This document shows positions 22,386 through 34,145 of a DNA stretch of 64,000 nucleotides, piece after piece. The notes under the pieces were generated by a model. It saw nothing but the letters and a program-made list of their open reading frames with translations. It did no database searches and was not told the DNA's origin. This stretch comes from Micromussa lordhowensis. Lineage: Eukaryota > Cnidaria > Anthozoa > Scleractinia > Lobophylliidae. The DNA is taken from assembly GCA_964020085.1 (NCBI GenBank), contig OZ026597.1, forward strand, positions 15,798,915 through 15,862,914, given 5' to 3'. The translations under genes and the position numbers were made by a program. How positions within the stretch are numbered: position 1 is the stretch's first letter; each line of letters begins with the position of its first letter.

Positions 22386-22429
<44 letters not shown>
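22386..22429. repeat. (CAT)n microsatellite
   Basis: About fifteen uninterrupted TCA/CAT units in the MAU2 3' flank. Confidence 0.95.
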
Positions 22430-23725
22430 AGATGGAGCTGTCAGTTATTGTAAAATTCTAGACATTTGTCACATGGGGATAATTCCTAAAGTGAACATAC
22501 GATGTATCAGCTTTGGTGGAATTCTTACAAGTGACATCAACAAGCTATTAACATCGTGTACCTTCTTGTGGACGATATGAAAAACTTAATCAAATACACT
22601 GTTACCTGCAATATAATCATGGCTATGGAACAGTGTCATCATGGTCATTGATACAGGTCCACATGTGTTTGTTATCTTGATCTTCAGGATATGTTTGTCA
22701 TTATGAGCAACAAGCAATGAAGTTGAAAGCAATTGTAACTTCAAGCTATGTAGTACTGCTGGCTAGTGCAATCAAATCATTGCAGACCTTTCATGCCGAG
22801 ACTGTTTATTGCTTAAAACTTGAAGTCTCATTTGGAAGATGAGACCTCTTTATATGAGTAACTAGTGTAAATAACATGTAGATAAATGTGTGTTTAAAAG
22901 GGCCATGTCATAATGCCCAACCTTTAGTTATTATACAATTTTTAACAAACTTAAAAGATATGTGACCAGTGAATTTCAATCAGTATCTTTAAATGTTATT
23001 TAAATAATTATTATAATTTTACTACAAATACTAGTCTTCCTCCAGTTGTTACTTCCATTACATTATCAGGTTCATAGATGGGAAGAATATGGAAAATTGA
23101 AATCAAGGGGTTATTGTCATAATGTGCATGCAGGGCTTGAAAAAAGTGCTGTTTGGTCATCCAGGACAAGTCTTGCTGGGCAAGTAACTTCACATTCTCA
23201 TTTGCTCAATGAGCGAGGTCTCATGTATGTCATTGGTCACCTAAATGAATAAGGAGCAAACTAAGACTTGCCCAGGGCAAGCAAAATTTGATAGTTACCT
23301 ACCGGTATCTGAAGGGCAAGCTGGAGTTCAATTTATTTTTATGCCCTGGATATACCACCAAATTCTCAAAAGTAACAAATAAATAAGTTAGGAAAATTGA
23401 TATATTCAGCAGAAGTATGTTTAATATATCAGTCTGTCAATAAATCAGGGATTTATAGTAACCTGTTATTACATTTTGTTTATGATAAACTTACATAAAA
23501 ACTGAATATCTTGATTTTCCAGTTCTTGAAATTCTGGTTGACTCACTTGGAGCAAGTCTAACTTGTTGACATACAGTTTAGTACTAACTGCTCTAACTGA
23601 CCAAACCATACCCAAATTGGCAATAAGCCAATCAGAAGCCTTGTCTACTATCCTGATATTCTGCGATATCAAGTCACTGACCTGATATGGCTACGATATC
23701 ATGGTCGCTTGGCTGAATTTTGGTA

Positions 23726-23735
<10 letters not shown>

Positions 23736-23774
<39 letters not shown>

Positions 23775-23876
23775 TAGTGAGTTATTTCAAAATTTAGACG
23801 AACGCGGAGCGGGAGGCCAATTTGAAATTACAAGCATGATTACTCCCTGAATTGTACAACACGAGGTCCAATTACT
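23736..23876. mobile_element. 141-bp MITE
   Basis: AGTAATTGGACC at the left end pairs with GGTCCAATTACT at the right end. Inner arms GTACAATTCAGGGAGTAATC and GATTACTCCCTGAATTGTAC are exact reverse complements. Confidence 0.8.
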
Positions 23877-24026
23877 AATTAATCATATCTATAACAAATT
23901 TCAAAATTAAAAATGTCTTTTGAGAACTTCTTTTGAGCGAAAACGTCAGTAGCGCTTTTCCTAAGTTTTGAAAACTGTAGAAAACTTTGCTAAGGAAACC
24001 ATTAAAGCATGTGTAATTGACGTGAA

Positions 24027-24106
24027 AATCACGTGGGTATCCAAGTACAGGTATCCGATTACAAAAAGTTCAAATCGGACACCTCAAATTGGACACCCAC
24101 GTGATT
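24027..24106. repeat. 80-bp inverted repeat with CACGTG-containing arms
   Basis: AATCACGTGGGTATCC (24027-24042) pairs with GGACACCCACGTGATT (24091-24106) at all but one position. Confidence 0.7.
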
Positions 24107-26399
24107 GCGCGCCCATTACATGACAAATAGGTGCGCGGAGAACCAATCACAATCGAGAATTTTGTCGGATACGATTAAACATCTAATCGTAGCTTTTTGG
24201 TATACTTCTGCAGCATATTAGGCTCATTTGGTCATCATGAGTATTTTAGCTTGACCAAACTCGCCTGATATGCCGCCAAAGCATACCAGACTATCACCAA
24301 TAGCACACTTGCATGATGTCGTCATGACTACAATTACTAGGATATATTTTGTTTCTCCTTTATTATTTGAATTTTCAAACCACAATGGGATTTAACCAAC
24401 AATAATAATTGCCCTAGTTAGAATTAGGAAAAGAAAAAGTGAAGGATTCAAGTACTTGTGGTTAAATGATGCCATCATGCAAATCACCTACTCAGCTAAC
24501 TTGTGAAACCTCTGGATCTATTTTTAACTTATAGTATTATACAATACATTGCCTAGTGATGAAAGCATATGAATATAATAATCCCAATTAGGGGAATATA
24601 AAAAAGGTAATTAATATTCTGAGGTTGGGAGCAGGAGGAAGTCCATTATTCCCTTTTTGATCTCTTTCCCACCTCCTTTCTTGTAATGTGCTGTCTAAAT
24701 TAATGAGAAAATATTTTACCATTTCTCATATTTCACAAATTATTATTTCAAAATATTATGCTACTCATCAAGAGAAATCTATTGTTACCACTATTGATTA
24801 CTTTCAACAGGAGCTACTATTCACTGTGAGGTGACCTTCTGGAACTCTTCTAAAAATAAAGACAGCTGATTATATTTTTCCCCTAAATGCCATCAAAAGG
24901 GCCGTGTTTTATAATTAATTTTGGCCCCAAGACATTTGATTCCTTATCTGGCATTTTCAGACAAAATTGGTGCGGTTTTTCATAGGGTTTATTATTAATT
25001 GCTGTAATTCAATGTGTATTCACTTTGTTGACTTGCATTTCCTTACAAAAAAATGCTTCAATTTCCTTTCTATCAGGTATACGTTATTTTTTATTTAGTT
25101 ACTGTTTTGGGCAAAGATGATTAATTTTTTTTTCACATGAAGTGATCTTTTTCAGCCAAATTGTCTTGCTTCCTTGAAAGCTAGCAATGCAAAACGTTTT
25201 TAGTGAAATCTGAAACTTCTAATGCGCCAGTTATTTTTCCTTTCACGTTCTTTAACTATATGCAATGAAAACAGTAACACACATTTTGAGACTACGATTG
25301 TTCTGTCTGTCAAACTACAAACATTTTACTTGTGAAGCTCCTTGATTAGAAAGTGACGAAATACATTATAAATATTTGTTCAGACCTATCCTTTTGAAAG
25401 AAACAAAACCATCTGTTTCTATTCCATTGAATATTAGCGAATTATATAAACGTAAAAAAGAATTTCAAAAAATGTAATCGAGGCACGTTTAGCGCAAAAA
25501 ATAAATAACGTATTTATCTCGGGTAATTACCTAAGTGTAAATATTCTATCGCTTTTGAAATATGCTATATTTGGATTGACATTTTAAATGAAGAAAGCTA
25601 TATCATTTACAAACCCCAAACAACAATAATTGAAGTGATAACCATTGTTATTTTGGGTTGTTAAGTAGCCAATCAGAAGCCACAATTCAACCATGCGTGC
25701 AATGGTCTATTGAGAGCAAACAATCGATGTTGACAATGTCTTAGCATAAATTAATTTGTCGAATTCCACAAAGAGAATCGAAGATTAAAATCATCATTGA
25801 TACGCGAGCCATGAATTTTACGTTAACAATCAAATGAAAGGTATGTAGAAAATCCCCTCAGATTGGTTGGGCAATGACTGTTCTGGGTTTTTTTTCCGGG
25901 TTGTTGTGTGTGACCGATTTTAAGTCAAGCATCTCGGAAATGATAGTAATTCTCAAGTTCCAACAGTAACTTTTTGATCCCCTCTATAAAATCAAGGAAA
26001 TACTACAACTGGCAGGTGAACATTGGTTGATCTGTTACTTGTGAAGCTCATACCCTCCAAGTTGGTTTGCATAGAATACCCTCATGAACGTTATTGCAAC
26101 AGTTTATTACAAAGGGGAATCACCCTTTTCAAAGTGAGTGGTAAGATTTCGGTGATTGAAGAAATTGGAGTTGGGCCATTGGTGGGTCCTGTAACATGGG
26201 CAAATGGTAACAGCACAACTCCTTGGGTACTTTTCTTGTTTATCCCTAGGCGAGAAAAGATTACTGATTGTTTATCAAGTCTTTTACTGCCTGCCGACAA
26301 TTACTCAGTGGCATCCAACCAATCATAGGGTGTTATCACAAGTGGATTAGTAAACGTCATGAGTGCTGCCAATAACACCTGCACACAAACTTGTCAAAC

Positions 26400-27582
26400 C
26401 AGTTTGACCACTCTCCCGGATGTCAACTCAATTACGTCATCCTCCTTTACAGTACAGCTTCTGTTGCCCAGGCAACGGGCAGATCTGATAGCGTTTTCCA
26501 GATTTTGATTGGTCTATTTAGCAGCTGATTGACAGGTTGTCGGTTTCAACACAGCGGGTGTGGGAGACGACTTTTTGTGCACACGTCTATCAGAAGATTT
26601 TGTGGCGTTTGATTTCATGTTCCCGCCCCTGCCTCTTTTGCTTGAAAATCCCACATACTTTTCTACTCGCCAAGAGGGAATTAAGGAAGACTTTCGGTGT
26701 CAGTTTCGAGTTCAAACTCCCACGAGGATTCACGATTCATCCCAAAACGATATTTGACGATTCCAGTACATATTTTGATATCTTTCATCGAACGACCAGA
26801 CTTACACCGCCATTGTGTGTGTCGTGTTCTCTGTTGCAAAACACCACATGGCCGCCGAATGAAAGGAACTGCAGTTGCTGTTGGTTTCTGAAGTTCGTTG
26901 GTTATTTTATTGGCGTTTGCCGTCAAGAAAGGAACCGGATCGACAAGAAGAATCACAGCCGAGAAATTGAAGCGACCCGTGCTGTCCGCCGTCGTTGTTG
27001 GAAGCAGACTAAATAATCATTTTTTTACCATTCGGTGCACAAATTATATTCTGTGAGCCTCGTCCTCGAGCCGGTCACGTTTACCTGGCAAGTGGAACAT
27101 AATCCAGTGAGTGTGGAGCTTCGTCCTTGAAATACTTCATCAAATAGCAAGGTATTTGTGGTTCAAGGTTGTAACTGCCGCTAGTGAAATAACGACAGGA
27201 AATTTCTACACTTTTAGCAGTCATTCTCTTCCGTTACAAATCGTGCTGCTGTGTCGTGTCAGCCATATTGCATTGGCGCCAAATTCTAGTACACTGGAAG
27301 ATACCGCAACCCTAACGCGTATTTCTCTTATGATGATTGCTGCTAATGGTTATTTCTCAACATTTCGGTAAACAGATCCTTTGGCTGTCTTTTGTCCCGG
27401 TTGAAAAAAGAAATACACACCAAAATTTGTCACGCGGGGAAAGGCCGCTGTTTCAACATTTTGCCGGCAAATTTATGGGGGATCATTCCCTTTGTTTTGA
27501 TTCAAAATTCTAAATGAGTTCTGTCGGATCTGAGGATGTTCAGGTCAAGTTCTAACTTGCACTATCTTTGCACGATCCAGGT
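26400..27582 (+). promoter_or_regulatory. Putative GATAD2 promoter and 5' untranslated region
   Basis: This 1.2-kb stretch upstream of the GATAD2 start codon is less AT-rich than its surroundings. It contains an X-box palindrome at 26463-26476, an inverted CCAAT box (ATTGG) at 26508-26512 and no repeats that I can see. An open frame of 159 codons at 26537-27016 has no protein-like composition or family match and is taken as chance or untranslated leader. The transcription start cannot be placed. Confidence 0.4.
26463..26476. promoter_or_regulatory. X-box (RFX-type) palindrome GTTGCCCAGGCAAC
   Basis: A near-perfect 14-bp inverted repeat matching the consensus for RFX transcription factors (GTTGCC, spacer, GGCAAC). 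It lies about 1.1 kb upstream of the GATAD2 start codon. Binding is inference from the motif. Confidence 0.5.
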
Positions 27583-30500
27583 ATGGCATCTGAAACTGTA
27601 TCAAAGGGTTCTAAAAGGTTGAAGTTATCGCCAAAAGACGATGATGTGGGAAATTGTACAACGAGCGAGCAGGGTCAATCAATTGACTCGACTTTGGATG
27701 AGAAAGCAATCGAGGCTGTCGACAAGGATGAGGCGATGTAAGTGAGACTTTATTTTGTCAAACCAAAGGGGTATATCGGGATTTTTTTAAAATTATCCTT
27801 TCTTAGTAAAACCAGTTGAGCGATTTAAGAGAAAAGGAAGCCCACGAACTGTCATATTCTGTTGTTTGACACGTGTTGTGGGCAATAAGTGCTTTATCGA
27901 ACACTTTACGTTATTTTCTTCCTTTGATTTTTGGTATCCTCGATTATGTAGCTGTATGAACAGCTTTAATTTGAGTTCAACTTTGTACTGTCGAAATCAC
28001 ACCTGCACCACAAGCCAACTCGCTGTTTTAATTTTTACTGTGCTTTGATCGCGACTTGACAAAGCATTCAAGCTTTTTGTCGCCGATATTGATAACCGAG
28101 ACTCCCCGTTGATACATAGGCCAGTTCATGTTATCGACTCTAAACTATGCTCCAAAATCTAAAAAGAGATCTTTCAAAGTTTCGAGTACAGCCCTGTAAC
28201 TGGAAAAGCAGATCAGAAATATTTTTGAAGCCGCTTTCTTTCGAATTTCGCTATTCTGAAGTCTTTTGTTGTCACTAAAAGCTTGTCTGAATTTTTAAAT
28301 CATTTATCATAATCTATAGAGATCACTTCTTTGCCGTTATTAAAATGGAGTGTGAAAACATAAAAGCAGAATTCTCAAATGTCTATTGGTAGTATTTTAT
28401 CCCAAGTCAATTAACTTTACATCACAACTTGGCGAGTATTACAACAGGACATAATGCTCTGTAGCTTGATTATAGTGTTCTTAGTTTGAGCTTTTGTAAT
28501 ATTTTAAAGTAATTTTCATTTTCCTTGGCTACATACTCTATGCCAACACCATAAGGCAGGCAATCAGCTAACATATTGGCTGGCTGGCTACTTAGATCCA
28601 AAAAAACTATTTTATAAATGTTTTTCTTTCTATAATTTTGAACATTCGCCCAATGAAAGTGAAAATGTCACATGCCAAAGCAATCAAAGATTGGTTCGTT
28701 ATTGACAATGAACTCCTTGAAAATGGCATGTTTGGGTTCAAAAGTTAAGTGATCACAATGCTGTTTTCAGGAACTGGGTTGCCAGACTTATATTTCTATA
28801 TGGGATATTCCATTTTTGTCCACACACTCCCTGTGGAGGGCTACCTCTGGAACAGGGCCTGTTACACAATGCTTTTGACTTGTCTACCATGGAATATCCC
28901 ACGAGTCACTCTTGGTATACACATAAGCCCTTAAAAGAGTGTGTATATCGAGTAAATACAAGTGACAAGTGGGATATTCTATGGTCTACCACAAGAGAGT
29001 ATTGCATAACTATTTTATACCATGCCATAGAAAATACAGTGTCCAACACAATTAACGTGACATAGTGCGTAGTGCACAATGCATAGTGCACAATGGAAAA
29101 AGGTCGCGTGTGATACCGTCAAATATACAACGGTTTTCCTGTATTCTGATTGGCTTTATTTTCTATGGCATAGCATAAAATCCTGTAAAATGGTAGCAGG
29201 AAACTGGTTATTGTGGTGAGGGATCAGACCAGTTAAGAAATCTTGAAAAAGAATGAAAATCTGCAACTAGTTTTCTAAATACCATTAGTTTCTAAAACAA
29301 TGATTTAGTCTGAAACAAATAGACAAAACAAAGCATCTAGTTCATTGCTAAGCTGCACCAATCACTAGTGGATGTTTACATGTAAAAAATTCATACTGGT
29401 GTAGGGCCGAACAATGACTACTTGATTTCATATCACGTTTTATGAAGAAGCTGTTTTCATATCACATCCAACTCGGTCCTAATTCAGTGGAAGCCCTCAT
29501 AAGTGGACACCCCCCAGATGTGAAAAAGCTGTCTGTTACTGGAGCTGGCCGCTTACAAGAATAGTTCCCATAAGCGGCCACTAGAGTTGTAAGGGAAAGA
29601 TGGCCACTGATGGGTGCTTGCCCAGCTTAGAAATAAACATTGTGAATGCAAAAATACCACCCAACATTTTTCTTTGTTTTGTCTCTTATATTGTAATTAA
29701 TTATGCATGTTTCGCCTAGTTGTTCAGGGTTTTCAATAAAATTTGAAGTAGGCGGATGGTAGAAGAGTAGTAGGCGGCTGTTACAATTAAGGGGCCGTAA
29801 GGTCCCGTGGGGTCTGGGGGCATGCCCCCTCCAGAAAATTTTTAAATCTAGAAGCTCGGAAATGCCATTTCCAGCATTCTAGGCACCAAAATGAGTACAA
29901 CAGTACAACATCAAAAACGACTTTTTTAATTTTTCTACACGACTAATAGACTATAAAGGAGGATTTGTATTCATTATCCTGTAATTTTAAGACCACTGTA
30001 ATAGCAGACGCACTATACTGAAAACTGGATACTATTTAAACCATTCAGAATACAATATATCGACTGTCATAATTTATAATATGTATTGTCATATTGAATA
30101 CTATTTTTTTGACAACAGCAACTATTATTTTAATCATTTAAAAGCCTATGATACTGAAAACAGTGGTAGCTTGTGAATATAAATAATTGTTTTCAGTTGA
30201 GTTACGGTACGTGATTTTTACCAGTAAGCTGTAGCTGATACTTCATGAAATTGCGGCCTTTTCATTTAGGCCAAACTTCTCAAATTTAATAAGTTAACTA
30301 TTTTAGCTAGTATCTTTAGTTTGTAATTCATGGAAATTTCAGAATATCGACCTTTCTTAACGAGCATCAAACTCCCGACTTTTCCCATACATTACTGTAA
30401 GTTTTGGCGTGCAAGACGGCGTCCGAAATCGTGAAAAGGTCTATCGCACACACTGGATCACGCACCTTATAACATCCACACTTTTAACTACAGTTTTATA

Positions 30501-33500
30501 ACGATCCACAAAAATTGCCTATTGTTGAGCAGACCTTGACAGAACTGAAATGATGTGATCACAGCTTAACCGAAAAAGAACGGACAGAACAAAAACGAAA
30601 CTGAGAATGGCAAAAATTGCACGGTTCGTACGAAATTTATTCAGTTCTTAGGATTTGTGTTGACTTGCAGTCTTTCAAGTCTATATTATAAACAGAAAAG
30701 CAAATACATTTTATGCTCACTCACCTGCATCTGGAAGCGGCCGTGCTTTCTTCGAAAAATACACCAATATACTAGGATTTCCATCGCCCGCGGCGCACTT
30801 CTCTCGGCCACTAGGGAATTTTTGTTTTTTTTTGTTGTTGTTTTTTTTTAAAGCACGTGGAAAACCGGAAGAGAAAACAGTGTGTAATCGAGGCATATTA
30901 GCCACCAGTCCTTCTCGCCTCTGTAATCAACATGGCGGACTGCGAATGCCAAAGTGTCGATCGGCGTTGATATACATTGAAAAGACCTTACTTAAAATCA
31001 TCCACAGCAAAAAATGAGACCTAATATCAAAGTAAGGAACTTTCATTTACGAGTGCCTTTGTTTATATAACTTCAATGCAATGTTAAAAGCCTTCAAATG
31101 AAAAAGTAAACTTTGAGAATGGCAAAAGTAGGCGGCGCTGATATCAAAAGTAGCCGGCGGAGTTCGCCAGTTGCCGGCTTCTAATGAAAACCCTGGTTGT
31201 TATATATATTCCTAATGGTTTTTCAAATATTCTCTACTGACGATGATGTTTGTAACATCAAAACATGTCTAGATTACAAAATGTCGTAATCTTCTTAAAG
31301 ATCACAGTTTATGAGTATCTTTCAATGTTAGGCCCAATTCCTTTCAAGTGTCCACTTGCGGGAACTTTAAAGTCTAGATTGTGAGCCCTTATGTGAATCT
31401 CCGCTTATCGGTAGGAGTAAACACAGAGTTTTTATGGGAGTTCAAATGTGCTTTTGTGAAGGCAGTCCTTAGTATAGCTGTCTACTTAAGAGAGTGTCAA
31501 TTAAGAGAGCTTCCTCTGCAAAGTGATCTTTGCTTGGCAGGTGAAAGCTACACACAAGCCAATAGCTTGTGCTTGTTATTGGTTTCTATTTTTTTGTTTT
31601 TCAATGCATGGTTTGTTACATGGTATTCTCTCACTCCTATCTCTGCTAGAAAAGAGTATTGTGAGGAATTTTTGCTCAGTAGAAAGTCAAAACCATGTCT
31701 AAATTATCAGCCATCAAGTTTTTAATTTTTGTTAATACATTTATGGCCCACTAAGGCTTATGGTAACTTCCGCTTGACTGACCAAGCAATGCTCATAAAA
31801 CTAGCCACTCGGCATTTGTAAATAGTGAAAAACGTCCACCGCAGCAATGCATTTACTTCCTAAAAACACTGTTATCATGGCTATAACATTCTTTTCACTG
31901 CGGTAAGTGGTGACCATGACAGATAGATAACATTCTGCCTGACACTAGACTAAGGTTAACTCTATTTTAATTACCAGTACTTTCTCACTTGTTTCCCTTA
32001 TTGAGGCCTATTATTCCATTCTCACTCTGCAGGCTGGCAAAGAAAGACAGTGAGTTAGTGGTTATATCATCTTCATCCTCTGATGAGGATTCTGACAAGG
32101 AACTGAAGAAAGATGCAAGTGAACCAGTTGTGAAGAAAGAGAAAGACAAGGTGGACACATCCTCCATTGATGTTGTGAACAAGGAACTACAATCAAATCC
32201 AGTTGAATCAAGTGAACAACAGCCTAAAGCAGATATGACTAATGTGGAACAGAAAACAGATAGCAAAGATTCAGACTCTGACGAGTGCATCTCACAAGAA
32301 GATCTTCTAGCACAGTTGGGTTTGAGCTCGGTAAAAGAACTAAACAGAAAAGAAGCAACAAGCAGTAGTGACAGCACTGCACCATCTGCTAATGCAAATG
32401 GTGTTGAGAAAAAGCCTTTGATTTCTCATAGGGCGAGAGAAAGTATTGTTGAATTCTTGAAAGTACCAAAACTGTCCTCTTTGGAAAGTAAGAAAAAAGT
32501 GAACGGTGAGTCAAAGGCAGATGCGGCCATTATCAATGGTGATACCAGTGATGGCTCAAGGCCAGAGTCACCTCTTTCTGATGAAAATGATGATGACCTA
32601 CTGGCAAAAGAAAAATTGATTGCCCACCTGAGGAATGAACTAAGGCAAGAGGAAGCTAAGCTTCTCTTGTTAAAGAAGTTACATGCTGCACAAAATGACG
32701 TCAAGGGTAACTCCAGACAACAGAAAGAAAATGTTGTTGAGAAATCACAACCACAGACAGCTGTTCCACAGGGAAACCAGCCAGTGAAATCCTCCATGCA
32801 AATGCTGCCCAAAAAAGGGCAGAACCTTCCTCCTCCACCACCACTGAAGGCATCAACAGTGTTAGCATCCTCCACATTTCATCCACCAAGAGACATACCA
32901 GTACAACCAAGACTGCTGCCAAAAGGGAGTAGTACTGCCCAAACACAGTCATCAAATACTGGTTCATCAAAGTTTGTAGGTTCTGCTGCACAGACTCTGA
33001 AGGAGTTTGCTGTACAACAGCAGTCCATGCATCAACAGTCAGCCCAGCCACAATCAAAACCTGGGTCTTCTGCAATTGCTGACTTGCAGAATGTTGTTAC
33101 ATGCATGGCAAACTTAATTCAGCCAACTCCGTTGTATCCTCCTCACAGTGGAGGCCGAGGCAGTCCAGTGTATTCAGCAGCTAATCAGCCTGCCCCAGTT
33201 CGCCCCACTCCTGTGAGAGCAAACAATGTGAGCAGCCTCCCTGCTAGTGGTGGATATGTGTCTTTTCAACATCACCTGCCCAGTGGTGCTCATCAGCATA
33301 GTGGTGGTGGCAAACAAGCTGCGGCCAAGATGGCATTGCGGAAGCAATTGGAAAGAACCCTGCTTCAGATTCCACCACCTAAGCCACCTCCCCCTGAATG
33401 GTCCTTCATTCCAAGCCTTGGCAGTCCAGATTTTATGGTTTTGGTTGGATTGGAGTCTGTTGTGGATGTCATGGCTGCCAAAGATGCCAAGGTTAAACAA

Positions 33501-34145
33501 AATGCTCCACTGCAAGAGCAAACAATAAATCCCAAAGTTTGTTCACGCTGTAACACTGATTTCTCCCCTTCATGGACAAAGAAACAAGACAATGGTTCAG
33601 ACTTGGTAACTGTGTGTGAGAAGTGTAGTACTGTCAATGTGAAGAAAGAGCTAAAAGCAGAGCACACAGCTCGATTGAAGGCAGCATTCCTAAAAGCTCT
33701 CAAGCAAGAGCAAGAGATAGAACAAAAGATTAATGACAGCCCTTCAATTGCTCCTAAGCCTCATCATCAAAGCCAAAAGTCATCTTCCCAGCCTCAGCTG
33801 GCCCCTGCACCACCACGTCATCACATTGCACACCACCAACCCATCATGCATCACCATCACCAGCCTGTTCAACCTGGGCTGTATCATCACCACCAGCCGC
33901 ACACCAACTCCCTCCTGTTTCAACTGCAGCAGCAACACCTCCAGCAGCAACACCAGGAGTTGGAAGCAGCAAGACAACAAGCTGATGTAAGATGGCATCC
34001 CTATTTAAGTCAGCACCATCACTCTGGGTCGCGCAACCCACAGCACCATCACAGTTATGTATCGGACTCTGATAGACAATATTTGCTGGACATGATTCCT
34101 TCTTTGCCAACGCCAACTCTTGGTTATGGCTCTAGTAGAATGTAG
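27583..34145 (+). CDS. GATAD2: GATAD2 (p66) subunit of the NuRD repressor complex
   Basis: p66 bridges MBD2/3 to CHD4 in NuRD, acting in chromatin repression. Two coding exons, 27583-27737 and 32033-34145, join across a GT-AG intron in the codon for residue 52, giving 755 residues. In order: a lysine-rich, acidic N-terminus; DSELVVISSSSSDED, like the human DVIVLSDNE region; the CR1 coiled coil that binds MBD proteins at ~240-272 (LIAHLRNELRQEEAKLLLLKK); proline-rich PPPPPLK; the conserved block RKQLERTLLQIPPPKPPPPE; then CR2, a GATA-type finger starting at Cys555 (CSRC..CEKC) and a basic helix. The C-terminus is His/Gln-rich. The acceptor at 32033 was preferred to the in-frame ATG at 31989, because that segment is intronic (CTCTGCAG). 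Intron one holds a 1.47-kb transposon. MAU2 is the upstream neighbour, as in human. Confidence 0.95.
28795..29190. repeat. Complex foldback region in GATAD2 intron 1
   Basis: ATATGGGATATTCCAT pairs with ATGGAATATCCCA. GACTTGTC..ACCATGGAATATCCCAC is repeated inverted as GTGGGATATTCTATGGT. CCATAGAAAATACAG near 29030 pairs with TTTTCTATGG near 29158. Boundaries are approximate. Confidence 0.5.
29725..31195. mobile_element. 1.47-kb non-autonomous DNA transposon
   Basis: Begins CAGGGTTTTCAATAAAA and ends with the inverted TAATGAAAACCCTG. GTTGTT flanks both sides (29719-29724, 31196-31201), a 6-bp apparent target-site duplication. CAGGG termini resemble hAT or CACTA families, but 6 bp fits neither cleanly. 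Near both ends there are GTAGGCGG/CCGGCGG words. No transposase frame is present. Located in GATAD2 intron 1. Confidence 0.75.

Larger units (their letters stand above)
22252..26400. other. MAU2 3' flank and intergenic region
   Basis: Non-coding as far as I can see. It starts with the MAU2 3' untranslated region, which contains a (CAT)n run at 22386-22429. Two foldback elements follow (23736-23876, 24027-24106). The rest is unique-looking AT-rich sequence with no supported gene. Confidence 0.6.

Noticed and set aside
23130..23290. MITE with GGGCAAG words
   Set aside because: Repeated TTGCCC/GGGCAAG words are suggestive, but no convincing paired ends or target duplication could be found.
26537..27016. 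159-codon frame as a host gene
   Set aside because: Composition is not protein-like, no domain is recognisable, and it overlaps the expected GATAD2 promoter and leader.
31989..32032. Alternative GATAD2 start at ATG 31989
   Set aside because: The segment is the pyrimidine-rich end of an intron (CTCTGCAG acceptor), and the upstream exon at 27583 joins in phase with family-like sequence.
32701..33998. Several antisense frames over GATAD2
   Set aside because: They are shadows of the 2.1-kb coding exon, with no family match.
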